Positions 16,973-26,971 are shown, numbered from the stretch's first letter. The stretch: 43,576 bases of DNA from Demequina sp. (GCF_016278775.1 NZ_JADQBF010000078.1:1-43576), one strand, 5' to 3'. Numbers and translations are program-made. Notes: generated by a model not told the origin, from the sequence alone.

Positions 16973-18067
16973 GTGGACATTGAGGACGCGAGTATGACGA
17001 CGTCGGTTGACACCAAGGCTCCTGAAGCGCGCCGAGAGAAATCGAGCGGCTCACTCGGGCGGTACATCGCAGTCAGAGCGCTGCTCATCATCCCGACGGT
17101 GTTCATCCTCGTCACCACCGTGTTCGTGCTGATGCGCTCCACGGGTGACCCCATCACCGCAGCTCAAGGCGGAAAGCTGCCGCCCGACCAACTCGCTGAG
17201 CGGATTGCGCAGGCTGGCTACGACCGCCCCATTCTTGTGCAGTACTGGGACTACCTCACCGACATCGCGAGCGGCGACTTTGGCACCACCTTGTCGGACC
17301 ATCGGCCGGTCACCGAGGTGCTCACCAACTTTGGCGCCGCCACTCTCGAGTTGGCCTTCTATGCGCTGATCGTTGCCTTCGCGCTCGGCATCCCGCTGGG
17401 AAGGCTCGCGGCGTATCACCGTGACAAGGCGCCCGACGCCATCTTGCGTGTCTCCGCCATCCTCGCCTATGCGACGCCGGTGTTCTTCGCCGGCCTGTTG
17501 CTCAAACTGATCTTCGCGGTGTGGCTCGATGTGCTGCCGGTTGCTGGTCGCGCATCGACTCGAACGGAACTCGAACTCCAACTGGTGGACAATCCCACCA
17601 ACATCTATCTGATCGACGCCCTCAAGACTGGCGACGGTGCGGTGATCGGTGACGTGCTGCAACATGCTGTGTTGCCGGCGCTCGCACTGGGCCTCCTCAC
17701 CGCCGGAGTGTTCTTGCGACTGGTGCGCACCAACGTGATCTCGACCTTTGGGGCGGGGTTCATTGAGGCGGCACGCTCGCGTGGAGTGCCCGAGCGCCGA
17801 CTGCTGCGCAAGCACGCCTACCGTCCGGCCCTCATCCCCATCGTGACCGTTATGGGCCTGCAGATTGCGCTCTTGCTGAGCGGCGCAGTGCTGACGGAGA
17901 CCACCTTCGAGTGGAAGGGCCTGGGCTTCCAACTTGCCCAGTACCTGCAGGCGCGCGACTTCGTGGCCGTCCAGGGCATCGTCGCCCTCTTGGCGGTGAT
18001 CGTCGCGCTGACCAACTTCTTTGTCGACATCATCGCCGCGCTGATCGACCCGAGGGTGAGGTACTGA
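16973..18067 (+). CDS. peptide ABC transporter permease, DppB-type
   Basis: A 364-residue inner-membrane permease of the binding-protein-dependent family. After a polar N-terminus of about 30 residues, the first helix is VRALLIIPTVFILVTTVFVL. The GDFGTTLSDHRPV element and the EAA loop (IEAARSRGVPERRLLRKHAY), which contacts the ATPase, are clear. It forms the channel with the next gene product. GTG at 16973 fits a leaderless start; the ATG at 16994 is an alternative that removes 7 residues. There is only one base between its stop and the next GTG. Confidence 0.93.
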   Translation: MDIEDASMTTSVDTKAPEARREKSSGSLGRYIAVRALLIIPTVFILVTTVFVLMRSTGDPITAAQGGKLPPDQLAERIAQAGYDRPILVQYWDYLTDIASGDFGTTLSDHRPVTEVLTNFGAATLELAFYALIVAFALGIPLGRLAAYHRDKAPDAILRVSAILAYATPVFFAGLLLKLIFAVWLDVLPVAGRASTRTELELQLVDNPTNIYLIDALKTGDGAVIGDVLQHAVLPALALGLLTAGVFLRLVRTNVISTFGAGFIEAARSRGVPERRLLRKHAYRPALIPIVTVMGLQIALLLSGAVLTETTFEWKGLGFQLAQYLQARDFVAVQGIVALLAVIVALTNFFVDIIAALIDPRVRY

Positions 18068-18068
18068 C

Positions 18069-19094
18069 GTGAGCCAGACACCCGCTGAGGACCTCGCACC
18101 CCACCGCTCCCGCTGGCAGCGACTGCCCATCGTCTCCCACTTGCGTATCAGCGTGGGAGTGCAGCACGGCATGCTCGTCGTCGGGCTGGTGCTGACCGGC
18201 ATCTTCCTGCTCACCGCCCTGTTCGCACCCCTGCTTGCGCCTTACGGCTTCTCCCAGTTGCGCGATGACTCCGGCATGTTCGGCGCACAACAGCCGCCGT
18301 CGAGCGAGCACTGGCTGGGCACCACTCAGGGAGGGCTCGACGTCCTATCGCGGCTCATCTGGGGCTCGCGCACGGCGTTGTACGTGATCGTGGTGGCGGT
18401 AGCCGCATCGATCGTCATCGGCGTCATCCTTGGCCTCATCTCCGGTTACTTCGGTGGTTGGCTCGACCGCACGCTGATCGTCATCGCGGACGCCATCTAC
18501 TCGTTCCCGTCCCTGCTGCTCGCCATCGTGTTGGCGATCGTGATCAGCGGAGGGCAGTCCGACATGTGGGGAGGCATCTTTGCCGCGGCGCTGTCGATCA
18601 CGGTGATCTTCATCCCGCAGTACTTGCGCGTCACCCGAGCGGAGGTGGTGCGCGTCAAGGCGGAGGCATTCGTGGAATCGGCCCGCGTCATCGGCGCGTC
18701 CAACCTGCGCATCATGACCAAGCACGTGCTGCGCAACGCCACCAGAACGCTTCCGCTGATCCTGACGCTCAATGCGTCTGAGGCGATCCTCACGCTCGCA
18801 GGGCTCGGCTTTCTTGGTTTTGGGATCGAGCCGACCGCAGCCGCTGAGTGGGGCTACGACCTCAACAAGTCGCTGTCGGACGTGACGAGCGGCATCTGGT
18901 GGACGTCGGTGTTCCCAGGCGCCGCCATCGTGCTCGTCGTGCTCGGCCTCACCCTGGTGGGCGAGAGTCTCAACGACCTCGCGGACCCGAGGCTACGCAA
19001 GCGAGCGGCTGGCGCGGAGCCGGTCGAGGATCTTGGCGTGGAGTTGCCCCGCACTGACGAGGGCGCGCAGACGCCACGAGAGGGGACGCTGTGA
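18069..19094 (+). CDS. peptide ABC transporter permease, DppC-type
   Basis: The second permease of the importer, 341 residues. An N-terminal helix (MLVVGLVLTGIFLLTALFAP) is followed by HWLGTTQGGLDVLSRLIWGS, typical of DppC/OppC proteins. The EAA loop reads ESARVIGASNLRIMTKHVLR. Five further helices carry the channel, and the C-terminal tail after DLADPRLRKR is polar and acidic. Start is GTG at 18069, directly after the dppB stop; the stop overlaps the ATPase start (GTGA), so the three are tightly coupled. Confidence 0.93.
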   Translation: MSQTPAEDLAPHRSRWQRLPIVSHLRISVGVQHGMLVVGLVLTGIFLLTALFAPLLAPYGFSQLRDDSGMFGAQQPPSSEHWLGTTQGGLDVLSRLIWGSRTALYVIVVAVAASIVIGVILGLISGYFGGWLDRTLIVIADAIYSFPSLLLAIVLAIVISGGQSDMWGGIFAAALSITVIFIPQYLRVTRAEVVRVKAEAFVESARVIGASNLRIMTKHVLRNATRTLPLILTLNASEAILTLAGLGFLGFGIEPTAAAEWGYDLNKSLSDVTSGIWWTSVFPGAAIVLVVLGLTLVGESLNDLADPRLRKRAAGAEPVEDLGVELPRTDEGAQTPREGTL

Positions 19095-20800
19095 CCAACG
19101 TCGTCGATATCCGCGACCTGGCGGTCACGTTCGCCACCGACTCGGGGCCGGTGAAGGCCGTCGATGGCGTGAGCTTCGCCGTGCGCGAGGGTGAGGTGCT
19201 CGCCGTCGTCGGGGAGTCGGGCAGTGGCAAGACCGTCACGGCCAAGACCATCTTGGGGCTGCTTCCAGAGACCGCGACCTTGCGAGGCGCGGTGGTGCTG
19301 AGCAGCAGGGACGGAACCACGGAGGGTGACGTAGTTCAGGTTTCCGGCTCTCGGCTGCGCGAACTGCGGGGGCGCGACGCAGCGATGGTGTTCCAGGAGC
19401 CGTCCACAGCACTCAACCCTGTCTTCCCTGTGGGTTGGCAGATTGCCGAGGGCCTGCGCGCCCACGGGAAGCTGTCGCGCAAGGAGATTCGGACCAAGGT
19501 GCTCGACGTGATGCGCCGGGTGGGAATCCCCGACCCGGAGTCGCGCATCAACCACTACCCCCACCAGTTCTCTGGCGGCCAGAAGCAGCGCATCGTCATC
19601 GCTCAGGCCCTGGTGCTCAACCCCGGCGTGATCGTGGCGGACGAGCCGACCACGGCGCTCGACGTCACCGTGCAGGCCGAGATCCTCGACCTGTTGCGTC
19701 GCTGCAGGGACGAGTTTGGTGCGGCGATCGTGCTCATCACCCACAACATGGGCGTGGTGGCAGACCTGGCGGACCGCGTGGCCGTGATGTATCAGGGCAA
19801 GATCGTCGAGCACGCCGACGTGAAGACGCTGTTCAGCTCTCCCAAGGACCCCTATACGCAGCAGTTGCTCGCGGCCGTGCCGCGCATCGGCGAGGGTCTG
19901 GCGAGAGCGCACGAGCGCGCCGCCCGTAGGCCAGAGGGCTGGTCCGACCAGAAGCCCGTGGTCGAGGCGAAAGACCTTCGCATCACCTATCCCGGGCGCT
20001 TCCGCCAGCCCGACTTTGTGGCCGTCGACGGCGTCGACCTCGCCATCCGACCAGGCGAGGTGCTTGGCCTGGTGGGGGAGTCCGGCAGCGGCAAGACCAC
20101 CATTGGGCGCGCGATGGCCGGGCTCACCAGGGTCTCTGGCGGATCCTTGCGGGTGCTCGACGTCGAGATGCACGGGGTGCGCGAGCGGCAGTTCCGCCCC
20201 ACACGCCGTCGCATCGGCTTTGTTTTCCAGGACCCGGCGACCAGCTTCAACCCGCTGCTCACCATCGCGCAGTGCGTGGCTGAGCCGCTCGTGGTGCACG
20301 GGCTGGCGGAGAACGCCAACGACGCTCGCGTGAAGGTGAACGAACTGCTCGAGGCCGTGCAACTTCCCGCCGCCTTTGGCAACCGCTACCCCCACGAGCT
20401 CTCTGGCGGTCAACGGCAGCGGGCCTCGCTCGCGAGGGCGATCGCGCTCGACCCCGAACTGCTGATCGCCGACGAGCCGACGTCGGCGCTCGACGTGTCG
20501 GTGCAGGCGCGGGTGCTCGACCTGTTCGACGAGCTCCACAGGGAACTGGGATTTGCGGCACTGTTCATCAGCCACGACCTGGCGGTGGTGGACATGCTTG
20601 CTGACAGGATCGCCGTGCTACACAGGGGGCTCTTGGTCGAGGAGGGAACAGGCGACGAGGTGCTCGGTTCGCCGCGCGAGCCGTATACCCAGCGGTTGCT
20701 CGCCTCGCTTCCTGTGCCGGACCCCGTTGAGCAAGCACAACGCCGAACTCAGTGGGAGGCGCTGCGCGAGGCCGACGAGCGGTCCGCGGCAGCAAGATAG
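19091..20800 (+). CDS. fused double ATPase of the peptide ABC transporter (DppD-DppF type)
   Basis: One 569-residue protein carries two complete ATPase domains that are separate proteins (DppD and DppF) in many bacteria. Domain 1 (about 5-265): Walker A GESGSGKTV, signature FSGGQKQR, Walker B VIVADEPTTALD. Domain 2 (about 295-555): Walker A GESGSGKTT, signature LSGGQRQR, Walker B LLIADEPTSALD. Each is followed by the YTQ(Q/R)LLA segment of the oligopeptide ATPase tail. It would power peptide import through the two permeases upstream. The same fusion is known in mycobacterial dppD. The 144 bases after it hold no gene I can support. Confidence 0.94.
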   Translation: MTNVVDIRDLAVTFATDSGPVKAVDGVSFAVREGEVLAVVGESGSGKTVTAKTILGLLPETATLRGAVVLSSRDGTTEGDVVQVSGSRLRELRGRDAAMVFQEPSTALNPVFPVGWQIAEGLRAHGKLSRKEIRTKVLDVMRRVGIPDPESRINHYPHQFSGGQKQRIVIAQALVLNPGVIVADEPTTALDVTVQAEILDLLRRCRDEFGAAIVLITHNMGVVADLADRVAVMYQGKIVEHADVKTLFSSPKDPYTQQLLAAVPRIGEGLARAHERAARRPEGWSDQKPVVEAKDLRITYPGRFRQPDFVAVDGVDLAIRPGEVLGLVGESGSGKTTIGRAMAGLTRVSGGSLRVLDVEMHGVRERQFRPTRRRIGFVFQDPATSFNPLLTIAQCVAEPLVVHGLAENANDARVKVNELLEAVQLPAAFGNRYPHELSGGQRQRASLARAIALDPELLIADEPTSALDVSVQARVLDLFDELHRELGFAALFISHDLAVVDMLADRIAVLHRGLLVEEGTGDEVLGSPREPYTQRLLASLPVPDPVEQAQRRTQWEALREADERSAAAR

Positions 20801-20944
20801 CGGGTAAACGGCGCATTTCGGGCGGCGTTGGTTGCCGGTGTGGCATTTGTCACGTTGGCCTGACGGTGCACTTCCGACGTGATCAGCGCCTTGCGTCCCG
20901 CGGCGCGCGACGGCGGAGTGAACTAGCTGAGGGGCTATTCCTCC

Positions 20945-23470
20945 ATGAGGGTGTTTTCATTCGCGCGGCCACTATGGGCCGCCCTGTTGGCGGTCGTGGT
21001 TCTTGGAACAACGGTGGTGACCGCTGGCCCCGCCCAGGCAGGCCCCGACGACCCGCTCTACCTGTCGGTCACCAAGACAGTGTCGAACGCCACGCCAGAC
21101 CCCGGCGAGCCCTTCACGTACACCATCCGGGTGAGTTGTTCGGAGGCGTCGTGCCTCAACGCCGTCCTCGAAGACACCCTGCCAGCTGAGCTGGCGGGCT
21201 ACTCCATCGAGGATGTGGCGTTCAACCCGAGCGCCTCTGTCATCCCGCGCGACATCACCTGGACGGTCGACGGCGTGCCTGGACCCTCCGCTCCGGCCGT
21301 GGCGACGGCGGACACGCAGTTGCTGGTGGAGTTCCAGGAAACCGTCACCGCCCCCACCGGCGTCGGCCTCCAGAATGGTCAAACCTTCACGGTCCTGTTG
21401 ACCTTGCAGGTGCCCAGCGAGCTGCCACCGGGGACCACGGAGATCACTAACACGGCCAGTACGAGGGCCGACAACTCCTCCGACTCGACGGACTCCGCCA
21501 CCATCACGGTGACCATGCCGGAGCGCATCGAGGTGGATGTCACCAAGGCCTGGACGCCCGCGACGCAGACCTTCCAGGTGGGACGCGCGTCGGCGATCGC
21601 ACTGTCGGCCACCAACACGTCCAACATCACCGTCGACTCGCTCGTGGTGCAAGAGCCTCAGATAGCACCGGACGGCGCGACCACGCTCGATGCGTCCAAC
21701 CCGTTCTCCATCACCGACTTCACCGGCTTCGCCGGATTCGCGATGCCCGCAGGAGCCACCACGGTCCAGGTTGACGCGTACGTGTTCGAGGCGGGTTCGT
21801 GGGGCTGGGTTGCGGGCAGCCCTGGGGCCGCTCCCGCCCTCCCTGCAGGCGTCACGGCGGCCGACGTTGGGGGCCTGCGCTTCGTGTTCGCGGGGGGCGA
21901 CATCGAGCCGGACGCGTCGACAACGGTGACGCTCGACCTCGCCCAGCGCGCGACCGACCGCGAGGGAGCGGACCTCTCCGCGGCCGTCCAGACCGTCCCC
22001 AACGTCGTCGAGGCGACGGCGACGGCCGACGGCCACACCCCCGCCACCGACACCGCGACGGCCACCCACACGGTCAACCCCGCGACGGTGCTGGCGGCGA
22101 CCACCAAGGACATCACGCCAGGCCGGATCGCCGCAGGCGCGACCGCCAGCGGACACATCGTCGCGACCAACGCCTCCGACGTCGGTGTGGTGGAGTTGCG
22201 CGCGGCAGACCTCGGCTACTTCACGGCAGAAGTGACGTTCGGCGGCTTCACCGCGCCGCCCACCTGGCCCACGGGGGCGGAGTCAGCCGCCGTCATCTAC
22301 CACCCCCTGGATGGCAGCCCCGCGGTCACCGTTCCCTTTGCCTCCGGCGCGACTCCGGCGGACCCGATACCGGCGATCTCGGGCTTTGAGGTCGTGTTCT
22401 CTTCCGCGACAGGAGCCATTGCGCCAGCCTCGTTCAGCGTCATCGACTTTGACATCGACACCACTGAGGACGCGATCGGCGGCCTCGCATCTGTCACCAC
22501 CACCAACACGGTGGAGACCTCGGTTGAGGCGTCGAACGGACTCACCGATAGCGCGACCGACCCCGCCAACTTGGTGCTGCTCGAGCCAGCCATAGACGTC
22601 ACGTTGAACAAGTCGATCTTGCCGTCCGCCGCGGTTGCTCCAGGCGAGCGCGTCGTGACCAGACTGGAGACGCGCCTGACCACTACCTCCGACTACATCA
22701 CGGCCGACACGATTGTGGTCGCGGACTCGTGGAGCGGTGCCGGTAGTTTCTGGGACGCCTTCGAGTTGGACAGTCTCGCGCCCACTCAGGTGCCAGCGGG
22801 CACCTCTCTCACGGTCGAGGTACTGGGCCCTGACACGGTGACGTGGGCAGTCGTGGGCACCTTCGCAGCGGACCCCTCACCCTTTCTCGCATCGATGACG
22901 GAGGCCCAACTGGTGACGGCGCTCGCGAGCGAGCCCTTCACGCTGCCTGAGGTCACGGGCATTCGCTTCACGTTCGAGAACTCAACGGGATTCGCGTCAG
23001 ACACCACGGTCACCCCGTATGTGGTCTCGCGGGCCATGGACACTCTGCGCAGCACCGGCGGCCCGACGGCGCCAGCGGACGGGACGGTCGTGTATGAGAA
23101 CTCCGGCTTTGCGGGCGGGTCTGGCGAGACCGAGAGCGGCACTCCTCTGAGCGACACTGACGACGACGTCGACCCCTCCACTGTCGAATCGGCAGCAGGC
23201 GCTGGCACTGCAAGCATCGAGAAGGCGTGGAGCCAGATCACGGTGCCTGCGCAGTCCGGTGCGGAGCGCTCCACGAGCCTGACGTGGTCCGTCGGCGAGT
23301 CGAACACGCAAGTAGCGATCACGGACTCGGCGGGCCTCACGGACCCCGACGCGCCGGAGGACACTGTCTTCGAGGCATTCGATCTGTTGTCACTCGACCC
23401 GATTGCGGCCAGTGACACACCCTTCACCAACGGCTGGTACATGAAGTACGACACTGTCGAGTCCGTGTGA
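20945..23470 (+). CDS. N-terminal part of a giant secreted repeat protein, ended by an in-frame TGA
   Basis: The 841-residue part starts with a classical signal peptide (cleavage after GPAQA, about residue 32). It consists of beta-rich modules of about 180-200 residues that open with phrases such as LSVTKTVSNATPDPGEPFTYT, VTKAWTPATQTFQVG and LNKSILPSAAVAPGERV, resembling DUF11/conserved-repeat surface domains. GAGGGG precedes the ATG at 20945. It stops at TGA 23468-23470 inside a module, while the same frame stays open afterwards to 26836. Alone it would be secreted without any wall anchor. It is best seen as the first half of one gene. Confidence 0.85.
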   Translation: MRVFSFARPLWAALLAVVVLGTTVVTAGPAQAGPDDPLYLSVTKTVSNATPDPGEPFTYTIRVSCSEASCLNAVLEDTLPAELAGYSIEDVAFNPSASVIPRDITWTVDGVPGPSAPAVATADTQLLVEFQETVTAPTGVGLQNGQTFTVLLTLQVPSELPPGTTEITNTASTRADNSSDSTDSATITVTMPERIEVDVTKAWTPATQTFQVGRASAIALSATNTSNITVDSLVVQEPQIAPDGATTLDASNPFSITDFTGFAGFAMPAGATTVQVDAYVFEAGSWGWVAGSPGAAPALPAGVTAADVGGLRFVFAGGDIEPDASTTVTLDLAQRATDREGADLSAAVQTVPNVVEATATADGHTPATDTATATHTVNPATVLAATTKDITPGRIAAGATASGHIVATNASDVGVVELRAADLGYFTAEVTFGGFTAPPTWPTGAESAAVIYHPLDGSPAVTVPFASGATPADPIPAISGFEVVFSSATGAIAPASFSVIDFDIDTTEDAIGGLASVTTTNTVETSVEASNGLTDSATDPANLVLLEPAIDVTLNKSILPSAAVAPGERVVTRLETRLTTTSDYITADTIVVADSWSGAGSFWDAFELDSLAPTQVPAGTSLTVEVLGPDTVTWAVVGTFAADPSPFLASMTEAQLVTALASEPFTLPEVTGIRFTFENSTGFASDTTVTPYVVSRAMDTLRSTGGPTAPADGTVVYENSGFAGGSGETESGTPLSDTDDDVDPSTVESAAGAGTASIEKAWSQITVPAQSGAERSTSLTWSVGESNTQVAITDSAGLTDPDAPEDTVFEAFDLLSLDPIAASDTPFTNGWYMKYDTVESV
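23468..23470 (+). other. single in-frame TGA dividing one surface-protein gene
   Basis: The frames before and after are the same, and the module continues across the stop: YDTVESV, stop, LYRAGLWQEV aligns with the QVDAYVFEAGSW segment of an earlier module, the stop falling at a tyrosine position. No other stop occurs in the 5.9 kb. The following base is C (TGAC), a context known to be leaky in E. coli. Confidence 0.85.
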
Positions 23471-23497
23471 CTGTACCGCGCGGGTCTCTGGCAGGAA

Positions 23498-26400
23498 GTG
23501 CTAGAGCCGGTGAGTGGCTGGGTTGACGCGTCAGGCCGCTTCGTGGGTTACGAACTGACGGCCACCGAGTCGGATGAGGCCACCGGCGTCAGGATCGTCC
23601 TCAGCGAGAACGCGACCGCGCGGGCCGACGCCCGTGCGGTGGGCGAGGACTACGATCCCTACGCCCCCGAGGTGGGAAGCGGCGTGGCGTCGAGCAGCGA
23701 GGCGCGCGAGTTCTCGCTGACGTGGCAGCTGCGCGACAAGATGCGCGGGAGCGGCGCGTGGGTCACGGATACCGCGCTGTACAACGGCGGCGCGCCCGGC
23801 GTGGTCGACAACACGGTGCTGCTGGAGGCGACACCCGAGAGTGGCGGCCCTGTCACCGGCACCGCCAATGACGAGATCGTGATCACCGACCCGGGCCCCG
23901 GCGTCACGGTCGACAAGTCCGTCTCGCCCACCTCCCTGCTCTACGTGCCGATGGAGGGAAGCCTCGCGTCGAGTTACCCGACCGCCAGGTTCCGGGTGGT
24001 CGCCCGAAACAACTCGGTCTCGCAGGCGTCCTACGTACGCGTCATGGACTCTCCTGTGTGTACCGATAGCGCGGACATTGTCACCTGCGAAAGCCCGGCC
24101 ACGGCGGCAGGGGCGCTCGCAGACCCGTTCACGTCCGGCGTGAACTGGCTGACAGCGGCTGGCCAGGGAAATCCGTTTGACCGCTTCAACCTCACCGATG
24201 TGGCCATCGCGGCGTCGATTCCGGCTCAGGTCGATCTCAATGCCTCGACGGTGTGGCTGCTGCACTACAACGCAGGGGTGTACTCGACCACGAGCCACAC
24301 GGCCGCCCAGGTCAACGCGATGTCTTCCAGCTCCCTGGCCGACGTCGTCGGCATCTCCGTGACGTTCCAGGACACAGACCCTGTCACCGACGGCGGCAGC
24401 ATCTCGTCGGCCAATAACCTGACCGTCACGCTCTACACCCGCTTGCGCACGCACCTACGTGTCAGCGGCGACGCGCAAACCGTCGCCGCGAACGAGCGGC
24501 TGAACGTGCCAAACCGCGCCTTCGCCCAGTCCTACGACCCCGTCCTGAACGACGGCGTCGGCACTGGAGCGGTGGACGCGGTATCGGCCAGGTTGACTGG
24601 CGGCGACATCAATGTGGCAGCGCTCAAGTCGGTCTCCCCTGCCGCGTTGACGGAACCCACGCGCAACGACCCGGTCACGGTCACGCTCGGTGCGAACCAG
24701 GGCACCGCGCCCGTCAGTTCACTCCCGCCTGCGGAGGTGCGCCTCACGGACGACGCTTCCACGTCGCCCGAGTTCTGGAACCAGTTCTCTTTCACCGGCC
24801 TGGGCACCCTCACGCCGCCTGCCGGAGCCGACCAGGTGGTCGTCTCCGTTTACGGGCCGTTTGGACCTGCGGGAACCATGACCTGGGTGTCGAGTGCCGC
24901 CACCTCGATTGCCGGTGCGACGGTGCCGGTGCCCTCTGGGCAGTACGCAGACATCCAGGGCTTGCAACTCGCGTTCTCACGGGCAGACGGCGGCTTCTTC
25001 TCGAACACCATGCCAGCCGCGTCGTGGAGCACATCGTCCACCTTCACGGTGAGTCTGAGGGACACCTATCGCGACTCCGGCGACACCGTGGCGCTCACGG
25101 GAACGGTGGACAACACGGTCACGGTCATCAGCGACCGCCTCAACGGCGAAACCTCGGTAGAGAGGACGGCCGCGGCGCAGATCAGCCTGAGCCCAGGCAC
25201 CTATGAGCTCGAGGTGAACAAGCTCGCGAACGACGGCAACCACACCGCCAGTGCAGGCGAGTCGGTGCCGTGGGACCTGACCTTCACGAACGCTGGCACG
25301 GGCTTCCTCACCATCACCGAGTTGCGAGACACGCTTCCCGCGGACCTGGTGTACCTGGGGGATACGGCACCCGTGTACACCCCGGACGCGTCTGGAATGC
25401 TGCCTGAGCCTGCCGACATGACGCAGGTGGGCAACGAGCTCGTGTTCACCTGGCCCTCCGACGCACGCACCATGGCGCCTGGCGAGACCTTCTCCTTGAG
25501 GCTGATGCTGGAGGTGCAACCCGGCCTCGCCGCAGGCGACCGGGCCACCAACGAGATGACGGTCACCACCGCCGAGACCCTCGCCTCGTGTGCCAACATC
25601 GACGACGGCGGTTCCACCACGTCGGCGTGGGCTGACGACCCCACCACGTGTGGCACGACGGACTACGTCACCCCCAGCGTCGGCCCCAACCTGTTCACGG
25701 TGAAGGGCGTGCGCGGCTCTCTCGACGGTGCGTCGAACCCGCTCAACCCCGAACAGGAGTGCCTGGCTTCTCTCGACGCCACCGGCGGCTCGTACTTCCG
25801 CGCACCTTGCGCCGCCAACAGCGTCATCGGCGGAGTCGATGACTGGGTGCTGCGTGCTCAGAATGCTGGCACCACCGGCCTGGACGAGATGGTGATGTTC
25901 GACGCATTGCCAGGGCCGGGCGACAGGTACTTGATCTCCGGTTCGAGCCGCGGCTCCAGCTACCGCCCGCAGATGCTCGACAACCTCGACATCGACGCCC
26001 CCACGGGAACGGACATCCAGATCGAGGTGACGGTCTCGCCGAACCCATGCGCCGGGACGTGGGCAGGCCTTGAGGGACAAGAACCGTGTGAGCAGAACTC
26101 CGAGGTGTGGGTGCTGTCGGGCCCCGGCACCGACTGGTCCACCGTGACCGCCTTCCGGATCTTCCTCGACTTCGCTTCCACCGACTCAGGAATGCTCTCC
26201 CCTGGAGACATCGTCGACGTCACCTACAGCACCGCGAACGTGCCAGCCACGTCGTCGGATCCCACGGGCGCCGAAGTTGACGTGCCGGTCGCCGACTCCT
26301 ATGCGTGGAATCAGTTCGGTGTGAAGTACCTCGATACAGGGGCGACCGCGTACCGCAAGATCGCCCCCGCTCGCATGGGCATCCACCTCATGACGGGCGC

Positions 26401-26836
26401 GCTGCAACTCGACAAGGTGGTGACAGGCGTGTACTCCCGCCTCGCGCCGAGCAGCTTTGTCGTGGACGTGGCGTGCACCGTGGAGGGTGCACCCGTGAAC
26501 ATGGGGGACTTCTCGCGACTGACGCTGAGTCGTGCGGACGGGTTCTCGGCCCTCATTGAGGGCGTGCCCGTTGGTTCCGAGTGCGTGTTGACGGAATCCG
26601 ACTCCGGAAGGGCCAACTCGGCGACCTTTGCAGGAGACGGCGTCACGCGAGTGTCCAGCGTGAGCGCCTCCGTACCCATCACGGCCGGGACCGTCACTGT
26701 CACGCTCACCAACAGGTTCGACAGCGAGCTTGCTTTCACGGGAGTCAGCGGGGTCTCGACCCTCATCCTGCTTGCGGTCGCTCTGGTTGGCCTCGGTCTG
26801 GTGCTGGCGGTGAGAGGGCACAGGCGACGCACCTGA
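23498..26836 (+). CDS. C-terminal part of the giant surface protein, LAFTG sortase-anchored
   Basis: The 1112 residues continue the module series (VTVDKSVSPTSLLYVP, VAALKSVSPAALTEPTRNDP, LEVNKLANDGNHTASAGESV). A cysteine-containing section with CASLD/CAANS-type residues follows, then a DUF5979-like domain (DKVVTGVYSRLAPSSFVVDV to VTLTNRF). It ends with the sorting signal LAFTG, a hydrophobic helix and RGHRRRT, as for substrates of a class E sortase. The GTG at 23498 has no usable ribosome site and no signal peptide follows it, so separate translation would give a protein that cannot be exported. Readthrough, a nonsense mutation or a sequencing error are the explanations. Confidence 0.8.
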   Translation: MLEPVSGWVDASGRFVGYELTATESDEATGVRIVLSENATARADARAVGEDYDPYAPEVGSGVASSSEAREFSLTWQLRDKMRGSGAWVTDTALYNGGAPGVVDNTVLLEATPESGGPVTGTANDEIVITDPGPGVTVDKSVSPTSLLYVPMEGSLASSYPTARFRVVARNNSVSQASYVRVMDSPVCTDSADIVTCESPATAAGALADPFTSGVNWLTAAGQGNPFDRFNLTDVAIAASIPAQVDLNASTVWLLHYNAGVYSTTSHTAAQVNAMSSSSLADVVGISVTFQDTDPVTDGGSISSANNLTVTLYTRLRTHLRVSGDAQTVAANERLNVPNRAFAQSYDPVLNDGVGTGAVDAVSARLTGGDINVAALKSVSPAALTEPTRNDPVTVTLGANQGTAPVSSLPPAEVRLTDDASTSPEFWNQFSFTGLGTLTPPAGADQVVVSVYGPFGPAGTMTWVSSAATSIAGATVPVPSGQYADIQGLQLAFSRADGGFFSNTMPAASWSTSSTFTVSLRDTYRDSGDTVALTGTVDNTVTVISDRLNGETSVERTAAAQISLSPGTYELEVNKLANDGNHTASAGESVPWDLTFTNAGTGFLTITELRDTLPADLVYLGDTAPVYTPDASGMLPEPADMTQVGNELVFTWPSDARTMAPGETFSLRLMLEVQPGLAAGDRATNEMTVTTAETLASCANIDDGGSTTSAWADDPTTCGTTDYVTPSVGPNLFTVKGVRGSLDGASNPLNPEQECLASLDATGGSYFRAPCAANSVIGGVDDWVLRAQNAGTTGLDEMVMFDALPGPGDRYLISGSSRGSSYRPQMLDNLDIDAPTGTDIQIEVTVSPNPCAGTWAGLEGQEPCEQNSEVWVLSGPGTDWSTVTAFRIFLDFASTDSGMLSPGDIVDVTYSTANVPATSSDPTGAEVDVPVADSYAWNQFGVKYLDTGATAYRKIAPARMGIHLMTGALQLDKVVTGVYSRLAPSSFVVDVACTVEGAPVNMGDFSRLTLSRADGFSALIEGVPVGSECVLTESDSGRANSATFAGDGVTRVSSVSASVPITAGTVTVTLTNRFDSELAFTGVSGVSTLILLAVALVGLGLVLAVRGHRRRT

Positions 26837-26971
26837 GGTCGAGCGTCCGGACGCCGCGAGCGTGTGCGGGGGTGTCAGTGCCCTGCAGCTGTGGCACATT
26901 GTGTGCAATGCATGTGTGAGGCTGCGCGCGGAGGGAGGGTCCGATGGGCCGACGTGAGGTTGCGGGGCGCG

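Noticed and set aside
18854-20575. Long open frame on the minus strand opposite the fused ATPase gene
   Set aside because: It is an antisense frame of the clearly functional ATPase; its product is His/Val/Arg-rich with no domain, as expected for a high-GC shadow.
23468-23470. TGA read as selenocysteine
   Set aside because: The stop sits in a structural surface module at a position that is aromatic in a sister module; no redox context and no obvious SECIS-like hairpin directly after it.
26843-26854. GCGTCCGGACGC palindrome after the surface-protein gene
   Set aside because: Twelve self-complementary bases without a loop or T-run are easily expected in GC-rich DNA; no function can be supported.
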